Positions 35,827 through 47,385 of a stretch of DNA of 64,000 nt are shown one piece after another. This DNA comes from Talpa occidentalis (taxonomy: Eukaryota > Chordata > Mammalia > Eulipotyphla > Talpidae), in assembly GCF_014898055.3 (NCBI RefSeq), contig NW_023605083.1, positions 68,007,715 to 68,071,714 on the forward strand, written 5' to 3'. A program made the position numbers and the translations under genes. The first letter of the stretch is position 1, and each line of letters opens with the position of its first letter. Below the pieces are notes generated by a model. The model was not told the origin of the DNA. It did not search any database and worked only from the letters and a program-made list of their open reading frames with translations.

Positions 35827-36127
35827 GGGCCTCCCCGGTGGCGCAGCGGTTGAGCGCTGGGTTGCGAAGCTGCCTGCGGCCTCTGCGACGCCGGTTCAAT
35901 CCCCAGCTGCTCCCCGGCCACCGGAGGAGGGTCCCACATGGCGCGCAGACCTCTCCTGCCGCCCGCTGCTCCCCTCAGCAGTGTACTTCGGTCCTTCTGC
36001 CTGCTCTGCTCCCCGCCCTGGCTCTGGTGGATCCTCCCACCCTCCCGCGCCTCTGGCCTGTACCCCAGCTCTTGTATAAATAAAAAAAAAAAAAAAAAAA
36101 AAATTAAAAAAAAAAAAAAAAAAAAAA
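35827..36127 (+). mobile_element. tRNA-derived SINE, young full-length copy
   Basis: Begins gggcctccccggtggcg. It has an A-box region, a B-box-like 'ggttcaatccccagc', the GC-rich middle with the 'ggaggagggtccc' word, the conserved 'ctgctcccctcagcag' centre and a long, almost pure A tail. Many CpGs survive, so it is recent. TSD aagaggctgcaaga (35812-35825) against aagaggctacaaga (36126-36139), one mismatch. Unlike its sisters it has lost the TAAA repeats and TCTTT, replaced by A runs. Confidence 0.93.
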
Positions 36128-36294
36128 GAGGCTACAAGAAAAAAGTGTGATGAGCAGAGACAGGTGTACCCCACATTCCTCAGACCTTGTACTGAGTTAG
36201 GGAAGGATGGCAAAGTTAAGTCCATGCTCTGTGAGTAAAGTGATGTACCTTCCAAGAAGGTGATAAATTACATATCTTAAAAGGAAGTGGCTAC

Positions 36295-36860
36295 TGTTTA
36301 AACATACAACTGTCATGTGACCTAGCATTCAAATCCAAGGTGTTCCCCAAGAGAAATGAAAGCATACATCCCTCTTTGTAAATTTTCATAGTAACTTTAT
36401 ATTTAACAGCCCAAAACTGGAACAATGAAAATACTTTTTAATAGATAAATGGATTAAAAATATTGTGGTTTGTTTATAAAGTGAAATTCTACTATATGTT
36501 TTAAAGCAATAAATTATTGATATACACAATGGGAGTGAATCTCAAAATAATTATGCTGAGTAAAAGAAACCAGACAAAGAAATACAAGATGAATGATTCC
36601 ACTTAAAATTTTTCTAGAAAATGCAACAAATCAATAGTTACAGAAAGTAGGTCAATGGTTGCCTAAGGAGAGAGGTGAGAGGTAGGTTTGGGTTAGGGAG
36701 GGATTATAAATGGGTTGATGAAGATTTTGGGGATGATGATGTTTATTGTCTTGACTATGGTGATGGTACTTGTGGTGATATGTCAAAGTGTATTAAATTG
36801 TACACTTTAAATATGTATAGCTTATTTTTTGTTAATTATGCTGCAATAAGTCTGTTCAAA
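36295..36860 (+). mobile_element. Old L1 (L1M-type) 3' end
   Basis: 'caagagaaatgaaagcatac', 'aacagcccaaaactggaaca', 'gtgaatctcaaaataattat', 'gctgagtaaaagaaaccaga', 'tattaaattgtacactttaa' follow the last part of ORF2 and the 3' UTR of old mammalian L1s. No open frame is preserved. Confidence 0.85.
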
Positions 36861-36922
36861 ACATTAACAATAGAGCTTAGGTTGGCCTGAAACCCCTGGT
36901 AGAACAGAGAACCCCTCCCACT

Positions 36923-37070
36923 AGCAATAAATTATTGATATACATAATGGGAGTGAATCTCAAAATAATTATGCTGAGTAAAAGAAATTGGACCAAAAAA
37001 ATACAAGATGAATGATTCCACTTAAAAAATTTCTGGAAAATGCAACCAATCAATAGCAACAGAAGTAGGT
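36923..37070 (+). repeat. Local duplicate of 36505-36652 (old L1 segment)
   Basis: The same 148-bp span recurs at an offset of 418 bp, roughly 90% identical by eye and equal in length. It begins and ends abruptly inside the L1 sequence, so it is a later segmental duplication, not a second insertion. Confidence 0.85.
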
Positions 37071-37855
37071 TTTGAATGTGAATGTGAGTCATTAATTGAA
37101 TATGAATCTTGCTACAAAAACTCTGCATAACAGAGATCATGTCATAAGTCAGTGTTTTAAACACTGACCACTTTTTACTGTTTTTATAGGTCAGTGGATT
37201 GACTGTGATTTGGCTGGGCTAGGCTGGACTTCAGGATTCAGGCTGAAGGTTGGGTGCAGGTCTGCTGTGAGCATCTCTTATTTTCCTCAGCACAGTAGCG
37301 CCCAGACCACAGGTCTGTTTAATATGTTCCAGTCTGAGGTCAGGTGAATGGATGATATCTAGCTGGACTATATTCTTTTCATAATAAGAGTGAGAACCCA
37401 AGCAAAACTGGATACACAGATGTCTGGCCTCTGCTCATGTGATGTCAGCCAATGTTCCATTGGCCAAGCAAGTCAATCATAGTTAAACTCAACACCAGTG
37501 GAATGTAAAACACACCATAGTGGGAGGGAAAGAGAATATATTTTGAAGAATTTAGACTATCTCATACATCAAAAAGCAAAAGTTTTAACGCTAATCCACT
37601 GAGATATCTGATTTTTTTTTTTGTTGTTGTTGTTGTTAGAACACATAAATCCATTCCAGGAGTAACACCAGATGTGCATTTGAATCTAGTGATAGCTGGA
37701 AGTTTTATTTTTTCCAGTCAATACATTTTATTTATTTAACCCAGCTTGAGTTCAATTTCTCTCACTTTAGCTGAAAGCACCCTTACCATTATAATCCTGT
37801 GGAACATTGACTAGCAAAGAGTAAAGTTTGGTAAAATGAATCATAGGTGTCCACA
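37071..37855. other. Unassigned non-coding sequence
   Basis: Contains a T run and (TTG)n at about 37612-37637. 37190-37470 may be a decayed repeat. No gene. Confidence 0.4.
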
Positions 37856-37859
37856 CTCA

Positions 37860-38040
37860 GTTGAGTGCTTACTATGTGGTTGTTTCACATTAGTTATTTC
37901 TTGTAAGCCTCATATGCAACAAGATTGGTGTTATATACTAGTTGTTTAGGGAAGAAACTGAGGGTTCCATGTCTCAGGAAAAAGACAGTGGAGAGACAAA
38001 TCCAGTTCTGTCAAAAACAAGACATTCTCTCTTTCTAATT
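37860..38040 (-). mobile_element. MIR SINE, inverted fragment
   Basis: 'gagtgcttactatgtggttg', 'cttgtaagcctcatatgcaa' and 'gggaagaaactgagggtt' match the reverse MIR 3' half. Confidence 0.65.
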
Positions 38041-38169
38041 TACCAAAATTTTGTTCAAGAGACAATCAACAAACATGGCCACGATGGTATTTATGAAATT
38101 TCTCTGTCTCCAGACTAAGACGCAGCTAGTTTCTTTCTGAGAAATTAGCATCTGCTCTGTGAGGTTTTT

Positions 38170-38352
38170 TTTTTGTTGTTGTTGTTGCTTTTTTAATTGA
38201 GTTAACACCGGTTTATGACACTATGTGATTTAGAAACATAGGATCATAGCTTTCAGGTGTCTGCTACCACATCACACCACCATCCCAGCACTGAAGTTCC
38301 TTCACCACAGTCCACTGTGCCCCCTCCCCTATTCTGTGTCCTTTATCATTCT
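38170..38352 (-). mobile_element. L1 3' UTR fragment
   Basis: T run with (TTG)n, then 'aattgagttaacaccggttt', 'gctttcaggtgtctgctacc', 'gtgccccctcccctattctg': the reversed 3' end of an L1. Different subfamily from the two younger L1s here. Confidence 0.65.
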
Positions 38353-39400
38353 CCTAAAGCTTTCTGGATTGTTGTTGATGGTGCTTAACTGCAGTTACAT
38401 CTGAAAGTTCTACCTCAATGTGAATAGTGTAGTTCACATCAAGAAATTGATGAATGTGCTGCCCAGCAGCATGACTCGAAATCCCCAATCTTCCACTTAG
38501 GAATGGTGATTTCTTTGGAAAACCACTTAAAACATTCATTGCATAAATGTCTTCCTTTATACATTTGGGAAACTACCCTATCTACCTGATTTGACAGTTA
38601 AATATGATCAACTGAAAGTAGCTTGTAAAGTAATTTAAATTATTATTCAGAATCAATAACATCACAATTAAGGTTACTAACAATAATTCAGAGGAACTAA
38701 TCTCTACCAGTATAATTTTAGTTGCAATACAGGCAGTGATGTGTGTGTGTGTGTGTATGTGTGTGAGGGGGGTGTTATAGCTAGAAGAAAGTGTTCTTGC
38801 CAAATAGCTCTTAATTTAGAACAAATAAAACAGACTTTGTCTATGCCTTCATATAAGACAGCAACCACTGCCACATCTGGTAGACTCAATACCATATCTT
38901 ATTACCCATGACTTTCTCCAGAAATCTTCAGCCCACTCCATGATCATCAAAAGATCTTCCAACACTGTCTGTGATGCCTTTTTTTTTTTTCCCCTAAGAG
39001 GTCATCTGCCTTTGCTGGGTTCTGGAGGCCAGGTAGTGATTGATGGCCTCTGAATTATGATCCAACCAGAAAGTTTGCTGGCAGAAATTTATAATCAGAG
39101 CAGTAAGCTCAAGTTCCTTCATCTTAGGTACTCAATGTTCATTGCCCAACTTAATTGTAAAGAGCAGTAGTTAATGAGCGCACAGGGAAAGAGAGTGAGA
39201 GAGGAGGTGAGAATCTGTGCAGAAGGCAAGTGCTTCCAGGAGAGAAGCTACATCTGGGAGGGAAGAATCACAGACTGGACAAATTACAGCACTGGAATGG
39301 AATTTTCATCATCACTATAATTTATCAACAAGGAAACTAAGGCACAAAGTATCTAGTGAGTAAAGACAGTAATAGGAATACCACCAGCAACAACTGCCTG
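38353..39400. other. Unassigned non-coding sequence
   Basis: Includes a short (TG)n at 38739-38763 and a T run at 38979-38991. No gene recognised. Confidence 0.45.
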
Positions 39401-39404
39401 TCTG

Positions 39405-39780
39405 TTTTAATACCTCCTATGAACCAAGCTATATGCAGGAAACTTTATAAACACCAAAGCACACAAAGCTAGTCAGTTCAATATTATCTTTGCTATTTTA
39501 CAGATGAGAAAACTGAAGCTCAGGGAGACCAATTTGTCTAAGATCATATGGCAGTCTTCCTTCTGGGATTGTAAGCAGGGTCTCTGTGGACTTCAAAATC
39601 TCTGTCTGTTTCAGTGCTTTGGTGACATCCCTTAACTCTGTGATGCTCCCACCTATGTTAAGTTTCCTGTGTATCAGCGAGGACACTGAGGTTCCATGGG
39701 GAAAGTAGAATGCCCAAAGCCCTATGGTGAGCAAGAGGCAGAGATGCGATTCAAACCCAGGTCTCACCACTCCAGGGATA
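39405..39780 (-). mobile_element. Two MIR-type SINE fragments, inverted
   Basis: First (39405-39555): 'ttttacagatgagaaaactg', 'aagctcagggagaccaattt'. Second (39650-39775): 'cactgaggttccatggggaa', 'ggcagagatgcgattcaaac', 'ccaggtctc'. Both are reverse MIR parts. Confidence 0.7.
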
Positions 39781-40575
39781 TTTAGTCATTATCAGACATG
39801 GCTGCAGCTGCCACTAATAACCAACACTGTTATCTTACACCAAATACTATCATATCCCCAATATTATATACCCAATACTATATCTTTTAAGTTACAAAAC
39901 TATCGATCTATTGCCTGAATATTATGATGAGGCGAGTTGGGGCAAAAGGAGATGAATCCTCTGTTACCACGACACCAATACACTCAATTCAATGGCATGA
40001 AGGAGACTCTACTTGGTTAATTAACAGTGATGTCTATCAATCCCTGGGGATCATGTGTTCAAAGTTAAAGAGTCACTTCCTATACTGGAAAAATCCTGGT
40101 ACTTAGTGAAATTTTACTATCCTTCCAACTGATTGGAAAACTGGTTGAACCAAGTTGCCAAAGTGCCTGCAAACCTCTGAGCCCTGCGAAGCTTTATGGA
40201 GTAAATATATTGCAAAAAATAAGTATCTTTCTACTTTCATATAAAAACAAGCAAATGAATGTCTTTTACACAATTGCTACAAAGGGCCCCAGCCAGCCAT
40301 TCCCATTTGCAACTTCATATTTCAATAAAGTTTTATTTATTTTTATTTGCAAATGAATTTGCTGCTTGTGGGAGGAAAATCTTTGCTTGGACTGGTGCCA
40401 GATTGTTGGGTAGAGTGTCCACTCCCAAAAACGTCTTTTTTTGCTGACCAGGAGATCTGTGAGCTTGTCTACTTGTCTTCCTTTCCCCATCTGCCCCTGC
40501 CAATTACCACATTTATAATTTTCTTTCTGTCCACTTGTGCAATTGTCTTATTTCCTAAATGAAAACTAGAAATGT
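39781..40575. other. Unassigned sequence, possible conserved block
   Basis: 40230-40400 ('acacaattgctacaaagggc', 'tatttgcaaatgaatttgct') is unique with TAAT/ATGCAAAT-like words and might be constrained. No coding signal. Confidence 0.35.
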
Positions 40576-40579
40576 GCTA

Positions 40580-40690
40580 GCATTTGCCTACTCAACAAAT
40601 ATTTATGAAATACCTACTATGTGCCAATGACTGTTCTAAAAAATAGAGATATAGGCAGACAAAAGTACTTGTATTCATGGATGAAAGGGC
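40580..40690 (+). mobile_element. Ancient mammalian interspersed repeat fragment
   Basis: 'caacaaatatttatgaaata', 'cctactatgtgccaatgact' and 'gttctaaaaaatagagatat' is a familiar old repeat opening; family not certain. Confidence 0.5.
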
Positions 40691-41500
40691 AGACAGAATT
40701 TTGTATTTGGTTGGACAGGTATTTGGGAAGAGGTGCAGCAGCATTAAACATTCCATGACAGTGGGAGAAGCACCCCTTGAGATCCTGATATGATAAAGGT
40801 CCTGGAGCACCTGTGAAACAGGAAAACTCAGGAGTGGGAAAGATAGTGGGAGATGAGTCTGAATAAGGAATATGAAGCCGCAGACCAGGAAGATCTTGCA
40901 AACTTTATCACCCATATAAGTTGCAATGGGAAAAAAAATAACAAAAAAAAAACTAAGATCTATGGATCACTGCTGTCACAGAATGCATTACTTTGGAATG
41001 GTGTTTGTATACCAAGACAATTTCTAAATTCTTATCACTGCAAACACTTCATTCTCCAGTGTCTGTAAATTGTAGTGGGTGTGGTAACAACTGATGTGAC
41101 TCCGGGTCCTTGAATGTTCAAATTCAATCTTGACCCAGCTGGTGCCCTTGCAAACTCTAAGAAAAAGTATTTTCTCAGAGGACAGAGAGGGTTCAAAGCG
41201 AGCTTTTGATGTTCTTTATTCAAATACCCAGAATGTTTCCTGGCTGTGCTAAGCTGGGTCACATAGGTGACTGCTTTTGCCCATGCCAAGGTATTACTGC
41301 TAAATGAGGAAAGACAAGTCCAAGGAGAAAAGTCAAGAAAGGATGTGTCAGATATATACCTCAGATACATCAGAAATAAAGAATTTTCTCACCAAGGTTA
41401 AAAGCCTAGCTGGTCTATTTTGTCAACATAAGGAATTTTTTTTTTATTCTGCCTAATTTCCAGGTGGGTGAGTGTTGGGCAATTTCAACTGTAGTCTATT
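40691..41500. other. Unassigned non-coding sequence
   Basis: No gene. The 111-codon minus frame 41035-41370 has no domain. Confidence 0.45.
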
Positions 41501-41501
41501 T

Positions 41502-41757
41502 AAGAAAGAGAGATGGAAAAAATAAAAAAAAAAAGAAATAGGGAGGGAAGCAAGGTGGGAGGGAGGGAGGTAAGAAGGGAGGAAGGGAGAGACGGAGAAG
41601 GAGGGAGGGAGAGAGAGACATAGAGAGAGAGAAAGAATATGAATGAGAGAAACAGACAGAATAAATGAGTGAGAGAAAATGAGTAAGAATGATGAGAGAG
41701 AGATGATGAGTGAGATAATGAGTGAGAGAGAGAAAGAGTGAGAGAGAGGGAGAGAAT
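41502..41757. repeat. Purine-rich (GA/GGGA/GAGT) tract
   Basis: About 255 bases of G and A with few pyrimidines, in blocks of GGGA, GAGAGA and GATGAGTGA. The Ser/Leu-rich minus frames at 41453-41886 follow from this. Confidence 0.93.
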
Positions 41758-42710
41758 ACATTGTTCCTGTACTATAGAGAAAGACACTTGCCCTAGGCCT
41801 CCAAGAATGAAACTGTAGCCAACACATCCTTGGAGGCAGTTCTGGGGCCAGCTAACACCTTGAGCTAACATTCCCTTTTTGGACAATTTGTCTTGTAGTT
41901 TTTAGTCAAAGCAGATGATGAGAGAAGTCTCAAAAGCTGGACACTACAATTCATGTTCTTAAGAGCTTGTGCAAATCATTAGAAAAATTAAAAATAAAGG
42001 ACATCATATCTATCAATTACAAAAAAAAATACACACATCAATTTTAGTATCACTAAAGATGAGACCAAGTGCAATCTCTTTAATAGTATTGCTAGTAGAA
42101 TGTATCGTTTACATGTTGGAGTGAGATGAGACTTCCAACCAGTCCCAGGGCCCCAGATATTTGGAATTCTGGAAGGACATCGAGAGATTATTTCATGGAG
42201 TCTCTGCCTCCTTTTTGCAGGCAAGTACATTTGTGATCACATTAGAACTGAATTAGAACCCAGCTGCTTCACATTCCCTGACCAAGGATGCCTCAACAGC
42301 ACCATGTCCCTACTCCAAGAACTACTAGGATAGAAGTATGAGGCAAAGTGTTTGGAGTTTTTCCAAATGTTTAGAAGCTTAGCTCAATATGGAGCTGCTT
42401 ACCTGGTGATGAATGTTGTTATTAGTGTTCATGGCACTTACCATCCAGAGCTTATGCGAAGGATAGTAATTTATGGCTGTGTTATGCGTGTGAATTGGAC
42501 AGAGGAAGAAGAATGCCAACTGAAAGCCCTAAAGATTCGACTTTCTTTGGCTGTGTCTAATAACTATTTTTCTATTCTATGACCACCATTAGATTTCCCT
42601 CTGAGTTATACTCATTTCTACTCTTTGCCCATTACTCAGTTTCTCCTCTCTGTAATGGGGAAGGCAAAGGAGTTAAAAAAAAAGAAGTAAATTAATTAAG
42701 CATTTTTAAT
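41758..42710. other. Unassigned non-coding sequence
   Basis: No gene recognised; the 76-codon plus frame 42352-42582 lacks any domain. Confidence 0.45.
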
Positions 42711-42714
42711 ATAC

Positions 42715-42880
42715 TCAGCACTGGGTAGATATTTTCATGCCTGTCTTTTTATTTAAACTGTACAATAGTGCTAATTATGTCCATTTACAAATAAGGACAC
42801 TTACCCAGAGTTCACAGAGTTGGTAGGTGATAAAGTTGGAATTTAAGCTCAGCTCCGTTTGACACCCAAAGTGTGCTCTT
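42715..42880 (-). mobile_element. MIR SINE, inverted
   Basis: 'tactcagcactgggtagata', 'ccatttacaaataaggacac', 'ttacccagagttcacagag', 'ggtaggtgataaagttggaa'. Its 5' side runs directly into the TA microsatellite. Confidence 0.75.
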
Positions 42881-42881
42881 T

Positions 42882-42882
<1 letters not shown>

Positions 42883-42940
<58 letters not shown>
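42883..42940. repeat. (TA)n microsatellite
   Basis: About 29 uninterrupted AT/TA units. Confidence 0.98.
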
Positions 42941-42945
<5 letters not shown>

Positions 42946-43335
42946 TTTATCCCATAATGGTTTGAGAGAGTATTATGATCATTTTATACAACAGATGAGA
43001 AACTTAAGATACAGAGAAGTCAAGTCATAGACTTAGTGCCCACACAGCTGGATGAATGGATGTTACCATCTGTGACAGCAGAATACTTTTTGGATGTCTA
43101 GTTTCTCAGAAGAAGATGCTCAGTATCCCAGTCCCCCTTCCTTGCCTCACTGAACCAACTGATGGAAGAGACTAAATGGTATGAATTTTACCTTCAGCTT
43201 CTTTCTAGCTTCCTGCAAAATGCTACAAGGATTTTCCAAAAGGTGAGAAAAAAGGTGATTTAAAATCCATCCTCAGATTTTTGTTGGTATGGTGGTGAAT
43301 GTAAAGTCTAGAAAAACAAATGTCCTTGGCTTTCG
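42941..43335. other. Unassigned sequence with MIR-like words
   Basis: 'caacagatgagaaacttaag' near 42990 is the centre of another reverse MIR. The remainder is unique. Confidence 0.45.
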
Positions 43336-43339
43336 GTCT

Positions 43340-43710
43340 TCCCATTCATTCATGGGTTCATTCCAGGAATTTACTGGGCTATCCCTGTAGACTTTGCACT
43401 GTGCTAGGGGAGATTAATGGATATGTAAACAAATAAGAAGGTCTCTTTCCTCAAGAAAATTCTAGTTTATTGTGTATGCTAGAGAAGGAGGAGGTACAAT
43501 GAAATAGCTCTAGTACAGCAAGAAGCACAGAGTCAGGGGGGTCAACATCTGATGTTTTGAAAAGCATGTCCTGGGATAATTCTAAGTGCAACCTTTGTGG
43601 AGACTGGACAGGAAGAGAGTGGAGGAAGGACCTATAGGCAGAGGGAACAGAATTTGCAAAATGCAGAGGAAGAAGAAACTTAGTTGATCTAGCTTCTTAG
43701 AGCAGATTGA
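43340..43710 (+). mobile_element. Ancient mammalian interspersed repeat, family unsure
   Basis: 'cattcatgggttcattccag' leads to 'gacaggaagagagtggagga', 'ggcagagggaacagaatttg' and 'caaaatgcagagg', the same order as at 23090-23420. Confidence 0.5.
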
Positions 43711-44900
43711 TCTGACCTGAACACAAATGCAAGAAGGCAGAAACAGAGGCCCATTGGTTAAAAGGGTAGCAGGGCATAATGGGCATCACAGGCCATGTCA
43801 GAGAGGTTCCTATTTTGAAGTCAGTCTTTTGAATGGCTCTAAGGGCTAGCTACATGGTCAGATATATAGCAGAAAATTTTCTGTGCTGTTCTGTGGACAA
43901 TACTGGATGTCAGAAGCAACCAAGGATCTAGGTGGAGGCTGTGACAGGTGATGAACAAATAGAAAACCTCATCAAGCAGAGCACGTGGATGGAGAGATTG
44001 TCATGTGGTGCCAAAAGGTAATGGGGTTCAGGAGGAACATGGTGTCCTGAATGAGCATAAGATAAGCAGGGGAAGAGAGGGGATTTTCTTCTCTCACCAC
44101 TTTCTAACGGTGTTCTTGTGAGCATGACACTTCACCTTGCTGACCTCTTGTGTTCTTCTCTATAAAGTGGAACCTTGAATGCTAACTTCATTTCCTCCAA
44201 GTTCACAGAAGGATTAAATTAGCAACCCCACACAGAGGCAATTTGAAAACTCTTAAGAACTTTACAATTGGGCACCATATTGTGGATTTTCAGAACCAAT
44301 CTCAGACCACAAGTAGTATCTCTGAGGACCACAGCAGGTGCAAGTTCCGGTAAATTCCATTTCTGGGTGAAACTAAAATTCCTTTTGTGAATTTTTACTG
44401 TGCTAGCAAATCCAATCTCAAAATATCCTCATAACCCGCATGTTTGTCTCTCCCCAATTTTGCCGTCACATCAGTTTCTGATTAAAGTTACAATTTGAGT
44501 GGGGAAGCAACTTGGGAAGAGACATCAGTGCCGTCAGCAAATGAGGGAGAGGACTACCCAGGAGGGAAGGAAAATGCTATAACTCACTCCTGCTCTGGTT
44601 GGGATTTTGAATGAATATGAAAGGTAAGCAGAATCTCAATTAGTAACCCCTGAACTCATGCCTTGTTATCTCGGAGGACACACACCCTCTTCCATGCTAT
44701 GCCTCCAAAGGAGAGCAGGCATCCTATCAGGGTTTTGCAAGGAAGGATGCAGACCCAGAGGAAACAGAACAAAGAAATGCCTGGCTGTTTCTGCCTCCCT
44801 GGCATCTCTAACTCAGGGTTTTCTGTGAGGAACAGGCAGTTTCTACATCTGAGATCCTTCAAGGAGATAATTATTCCTATTACGTTCATAATCTCTTTTA
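43711..44900. other. Unassigned non-coding sequence
   Basis: No gene seen. 44100-44260 carries weak plus-MIR words. Short frames at 44656-44947 have no domain. Confidence 0.4.
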
Positions 44901-44904
44901 ATGA

Positions 44905-45035
44905 AATGCCTACTATGTGTCAAACAGGCTTTCTACTCAAACAGTGAAGGGCTGGTGTTATTGTCCCCATTGACAGATAAGCAACCTGAAGTTCAGAAAG
45001 ATGAAGTGGCTACCCAGGTACTGAGGAAAAGATTT
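44905..45035 (-). mobile_element. MIR SINE, inverted fragment
   Basis: 'tgcctactatgtgtcaaaca', 'attgtccccattgacagata', 'aagcaacctgaagttcagaa' match the reverse MIR. Confidence 0.75.
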
Positions 45036-45685
45036 AAATCTTCTCATACTTTAACTCACTCAGTTCTCAAACAATAATATAAGGTGGCTACTATCTTTCT
45101 GTTGTCAATTGCATTACTGCCCTTCCCTGTCTTCCTCTCTGCCCTGGCTCTCCCAGTGGGAGGATTAGCCTTCTTGTTCATTGAAGGCAGACTTGGTGAT
45201 GTGGAAGGTGAGTGGAAGTGACAGGTGTCACTGCTGAGTAGAAGCAGCTTTGAGATTGTGAGTTGGCTTTTTCATCTCTTTTTTTCTTTGCTATTAACCC
45301 AACAAAGTCCCAGATCGAGGGTGCCTAGTCAGCCTGGGTCCCAAAGTGAAGACAATAAGGGAGAGAGTCATAGCCGCACTTGGATGTAAAAGAGAGCCTT
45401 GAGTTTTGGGGATCATTTATGACACATTACAGTCTAACCTAAATGAACCAACATACCATTTGAAGAGAACGAAGTGAAGAAAGGTTAAGAGGTGCTCAGC
45501 TACTAAGTGGTAAAGCTGAAATTGGAAGTGAGCCCTGTCCTACTCCAAAGTGTGTGATCTTGACAGTTACATTACTCTTCTGTACAGTTATGGTTGTATG
45601 ACATTATCCTGTATTTTACAGTGACTGTTTTAAAACAAATAACACAACTAGTTTTAGTAGACTGAAGCATGGGAAGGTTGTTGGA
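45036..45685. other. Unassigned sequence with a MIR remnant
   Basis: 45480-45560 ('agctactaagtggtaaagct', 'actccaaagtgtgtgatctt') is a reverse MIR 5' piece. Nothing else recognised. Confidence 0.45.
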
Positions 45686-45689
45686 AAGG

Positions 45690-45815
45690 AAGGAAACTGT
45701 TCATCAGGGGATTTTGTTAAACTGTAAATACTGATCTAGTGGATCTGGGGTGGGCCTTAAGATCGTGTATCTCAAACAAGGTTCCAGATGGAGATCATCT
45801 GATTATGCTTGGGCA
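45690..45815 (+). mobile_element. MER5A-like hAT-Charlie fragment
   Basis: 'ctgatctagtggatctgggg' then 'tgggccttaagatcgtgtat' and 'aacaaggttccagatgg' match the centre and 3' part of MER5A. Confidence 0.7.
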
Positions 45816-46007
45816 ATTTTTGAGGCACAAGGAATGCCAGTCAGTTCAGCATAGTGATGATGGAAAGGTGAAATTAGGAAGTGGTTAGGAAGTTGTAAAC
45901 AGAATTAGGACTAGAGTCAGGCCAGGCAGGAGGGAGCAGAATTTAAGGAGGGAAAGCAGAGAGACCCTGAGAGTGAGTGCCTCTTGTTGACTCAGCAGTG
46001 ATTTGTG
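45816..46007. other. Unassigned non-coding sequence
   Basis: Short purine-rich unique interval. Confidence 0.45.
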
Positions 46008-46019
46008 TCTGGGTTGATT

Positions 46020-46283
46020 TTTTTTAAAGATTTATTTATGCAAGAACTGGGGTGCAGGGTAGAGGCACAGTAGGGTGAGAGAATTCACCAGAGACAGGGT
46101 GGGGAACAGAACAGGCAGAAGACCAAAAACACTGCTGAGGGGAGCAGTGGGCAAGACAGGAGAGGTCTGCTGTGCCATGTGGGTATCTCCCTAGCCAGCG
46201 AGGAATCAAACCCATCCACGCAGCAGAGGCTGCACACAGCTCCACAGTGCTGCACTCAACCCACTGTGCCACTGGAGAGGCCC
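46020..46283 (-). mobile_element. tRNA-derived SINE, reverse, 'ggccaggga'-type variant
   Basis: T-rich tail with 'aaagatttattta' (reverse of TAAATCTTT), body with 'actgctgaggggagcagtgg', end 'ccactggagaggccc'. TSD tctgggttgatt (46008-46019) against tctaggttgatt (46284-46295), one mismatch. CpGs are largely decayed, so it is older than the 57.6-kb copy. Confidence 0.92.
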
Positions 46284-46295
46284 TCTAGGTTGATT

Positions 46296-46470
46296 CTTAC
46301 AGTTGCATTTGAAAACTGAATTAATATAGAACAAAAGAGGGTGCTTAGATTTTGCTGTTACATTGCTGATAATCCAATTAACCATTAGGCTATTTCAAGG
46401 AGGATATTATTGATGACAACATGTACACAGGCTCAGTTCTAATCAGAAAAACAAAACAAAACCAAAAAAA
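46296..46470. other. Unassigned spacer between SINEs
   Basis: Unique AT-rich spacer. Confidence 0.45.
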
Positions 46471-46472
46471 CT

Positions 46473-46775
46473 GGGCCTCCCCAGTGGCACAGTGGTTGAG
46501 CGCTGGGTTCCTAAGCTGCCCTCAGCCTATGCAGCGCGGGTTCGATCCCCAGCTGGTTCGATCCCCAGCTGCTCCCCGGCCACGGGAGGAGGGTCCCGCA
46601 TGGTGCGCAGACTTCTCCTGCTGCCCGCTGCTCCCCTCAGCAGTGTATTTCTTTGTTAGTCTGCCTGTTTTGCTCTCTGCTCTGGCTCTGGTGAATTCTC
46701 TCACCCTCCCACACTTCTGACTGTACCCAGTGCTTGTATAAATAAATAAATAAATCTTTAAAAAATAATAGCATC
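46473..46775 (+). mobile_element. tRNA-derived SINE with duplicated B box
   Basis: Full-length plus copy ending in (TAAA)n, then TCTTTAAAAAATA. Within the tRNA-like head a 16-bp unit, ggttcgatccccagct, occurs twice in tandem (46539-46570). It carries the B-box core GGTTCGATCC, so this copy has two B boxes. Confidence 0.93.
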
Positions 46776-46945
46776 ATTAAAAAAAAAAACTTCAAGAACA
46801 TGCCTTAGTTATTTTCATATTTGAAACATATCATTATTAATTTTGTTTTATGTTTATTTCCTCTGGCCTTGCAAAAAAAATGTAATATTCTTGTTAAGTG
46901 GTTTTCCCTTCTTTTCCCACGAGGGAAGGAAAAGGAAAGTCTCAC

Positions 46946-47385
46946 TGTAAAGGGCAGGAACGGGCACAGTGCAGGTTTTCTGATCCCATGCAGATCGGGT
47001 AAAGGAGGAGTCAGAGTCCTCAGTAGTTTTGCAGGTTTTTTATTTGGGGTTCACCAGGCATATGGCAGGCAGGGGTGCTGGCTGGGGGGCTGGGAGGCTG
47101 GCAGGCCTCCCAGCCCCCAGCAAGTCTTTACTCTATCTGGGCTCTCTGGTATTCTCTGCTTCTGCGTCGGCTTCTCCTTCAGGTTCTGCTGCTGCTGGCT
47201 GGGGCTGCTAGTGTCCCCCCGTGACGCCGCCCTTAAAAGCACAGTCTTAGCTCAGCTGAATCCCATCTACCTATGCCCACACCCTATTCCAGGTGCCCGC
47301 CATCAGGCATGCATTCAGGACAAGGATCAATCATCTATCCTGATGGCAGAAGGGCAGAAAAGCCTGCCATTTTCTTTACCCTACA
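46946..47385 (-). repeat. LTR (3' LTR in element orientation)
   Basis: 440 bp. On the minus strand: U3 with TATA-like gcttttaagg (47231-47240), then a 14-bp-stem hairpin (47085-47098 with 47105-47118, six-base loop), then AATAAA (47039-47044). Differs from the partner LTR at the tagtgtcc/tagcgtcc, gatcaatc/gatccatc, ggcagaag/ggcggaag and cctgccat/cctgacat sites. Confidence 0.95.

Noticed and set aside
36923..37070. Second independent L1 insertion
   Set aside because: Equal borders with 36505-36652, no tail and no TSD; better explained by local duplication.
41453..41886. Overlapping 124- and 128-codon minus frames
   Set aside because: Low-complexity Ser/Leu frames on the reverse of a purine tract.
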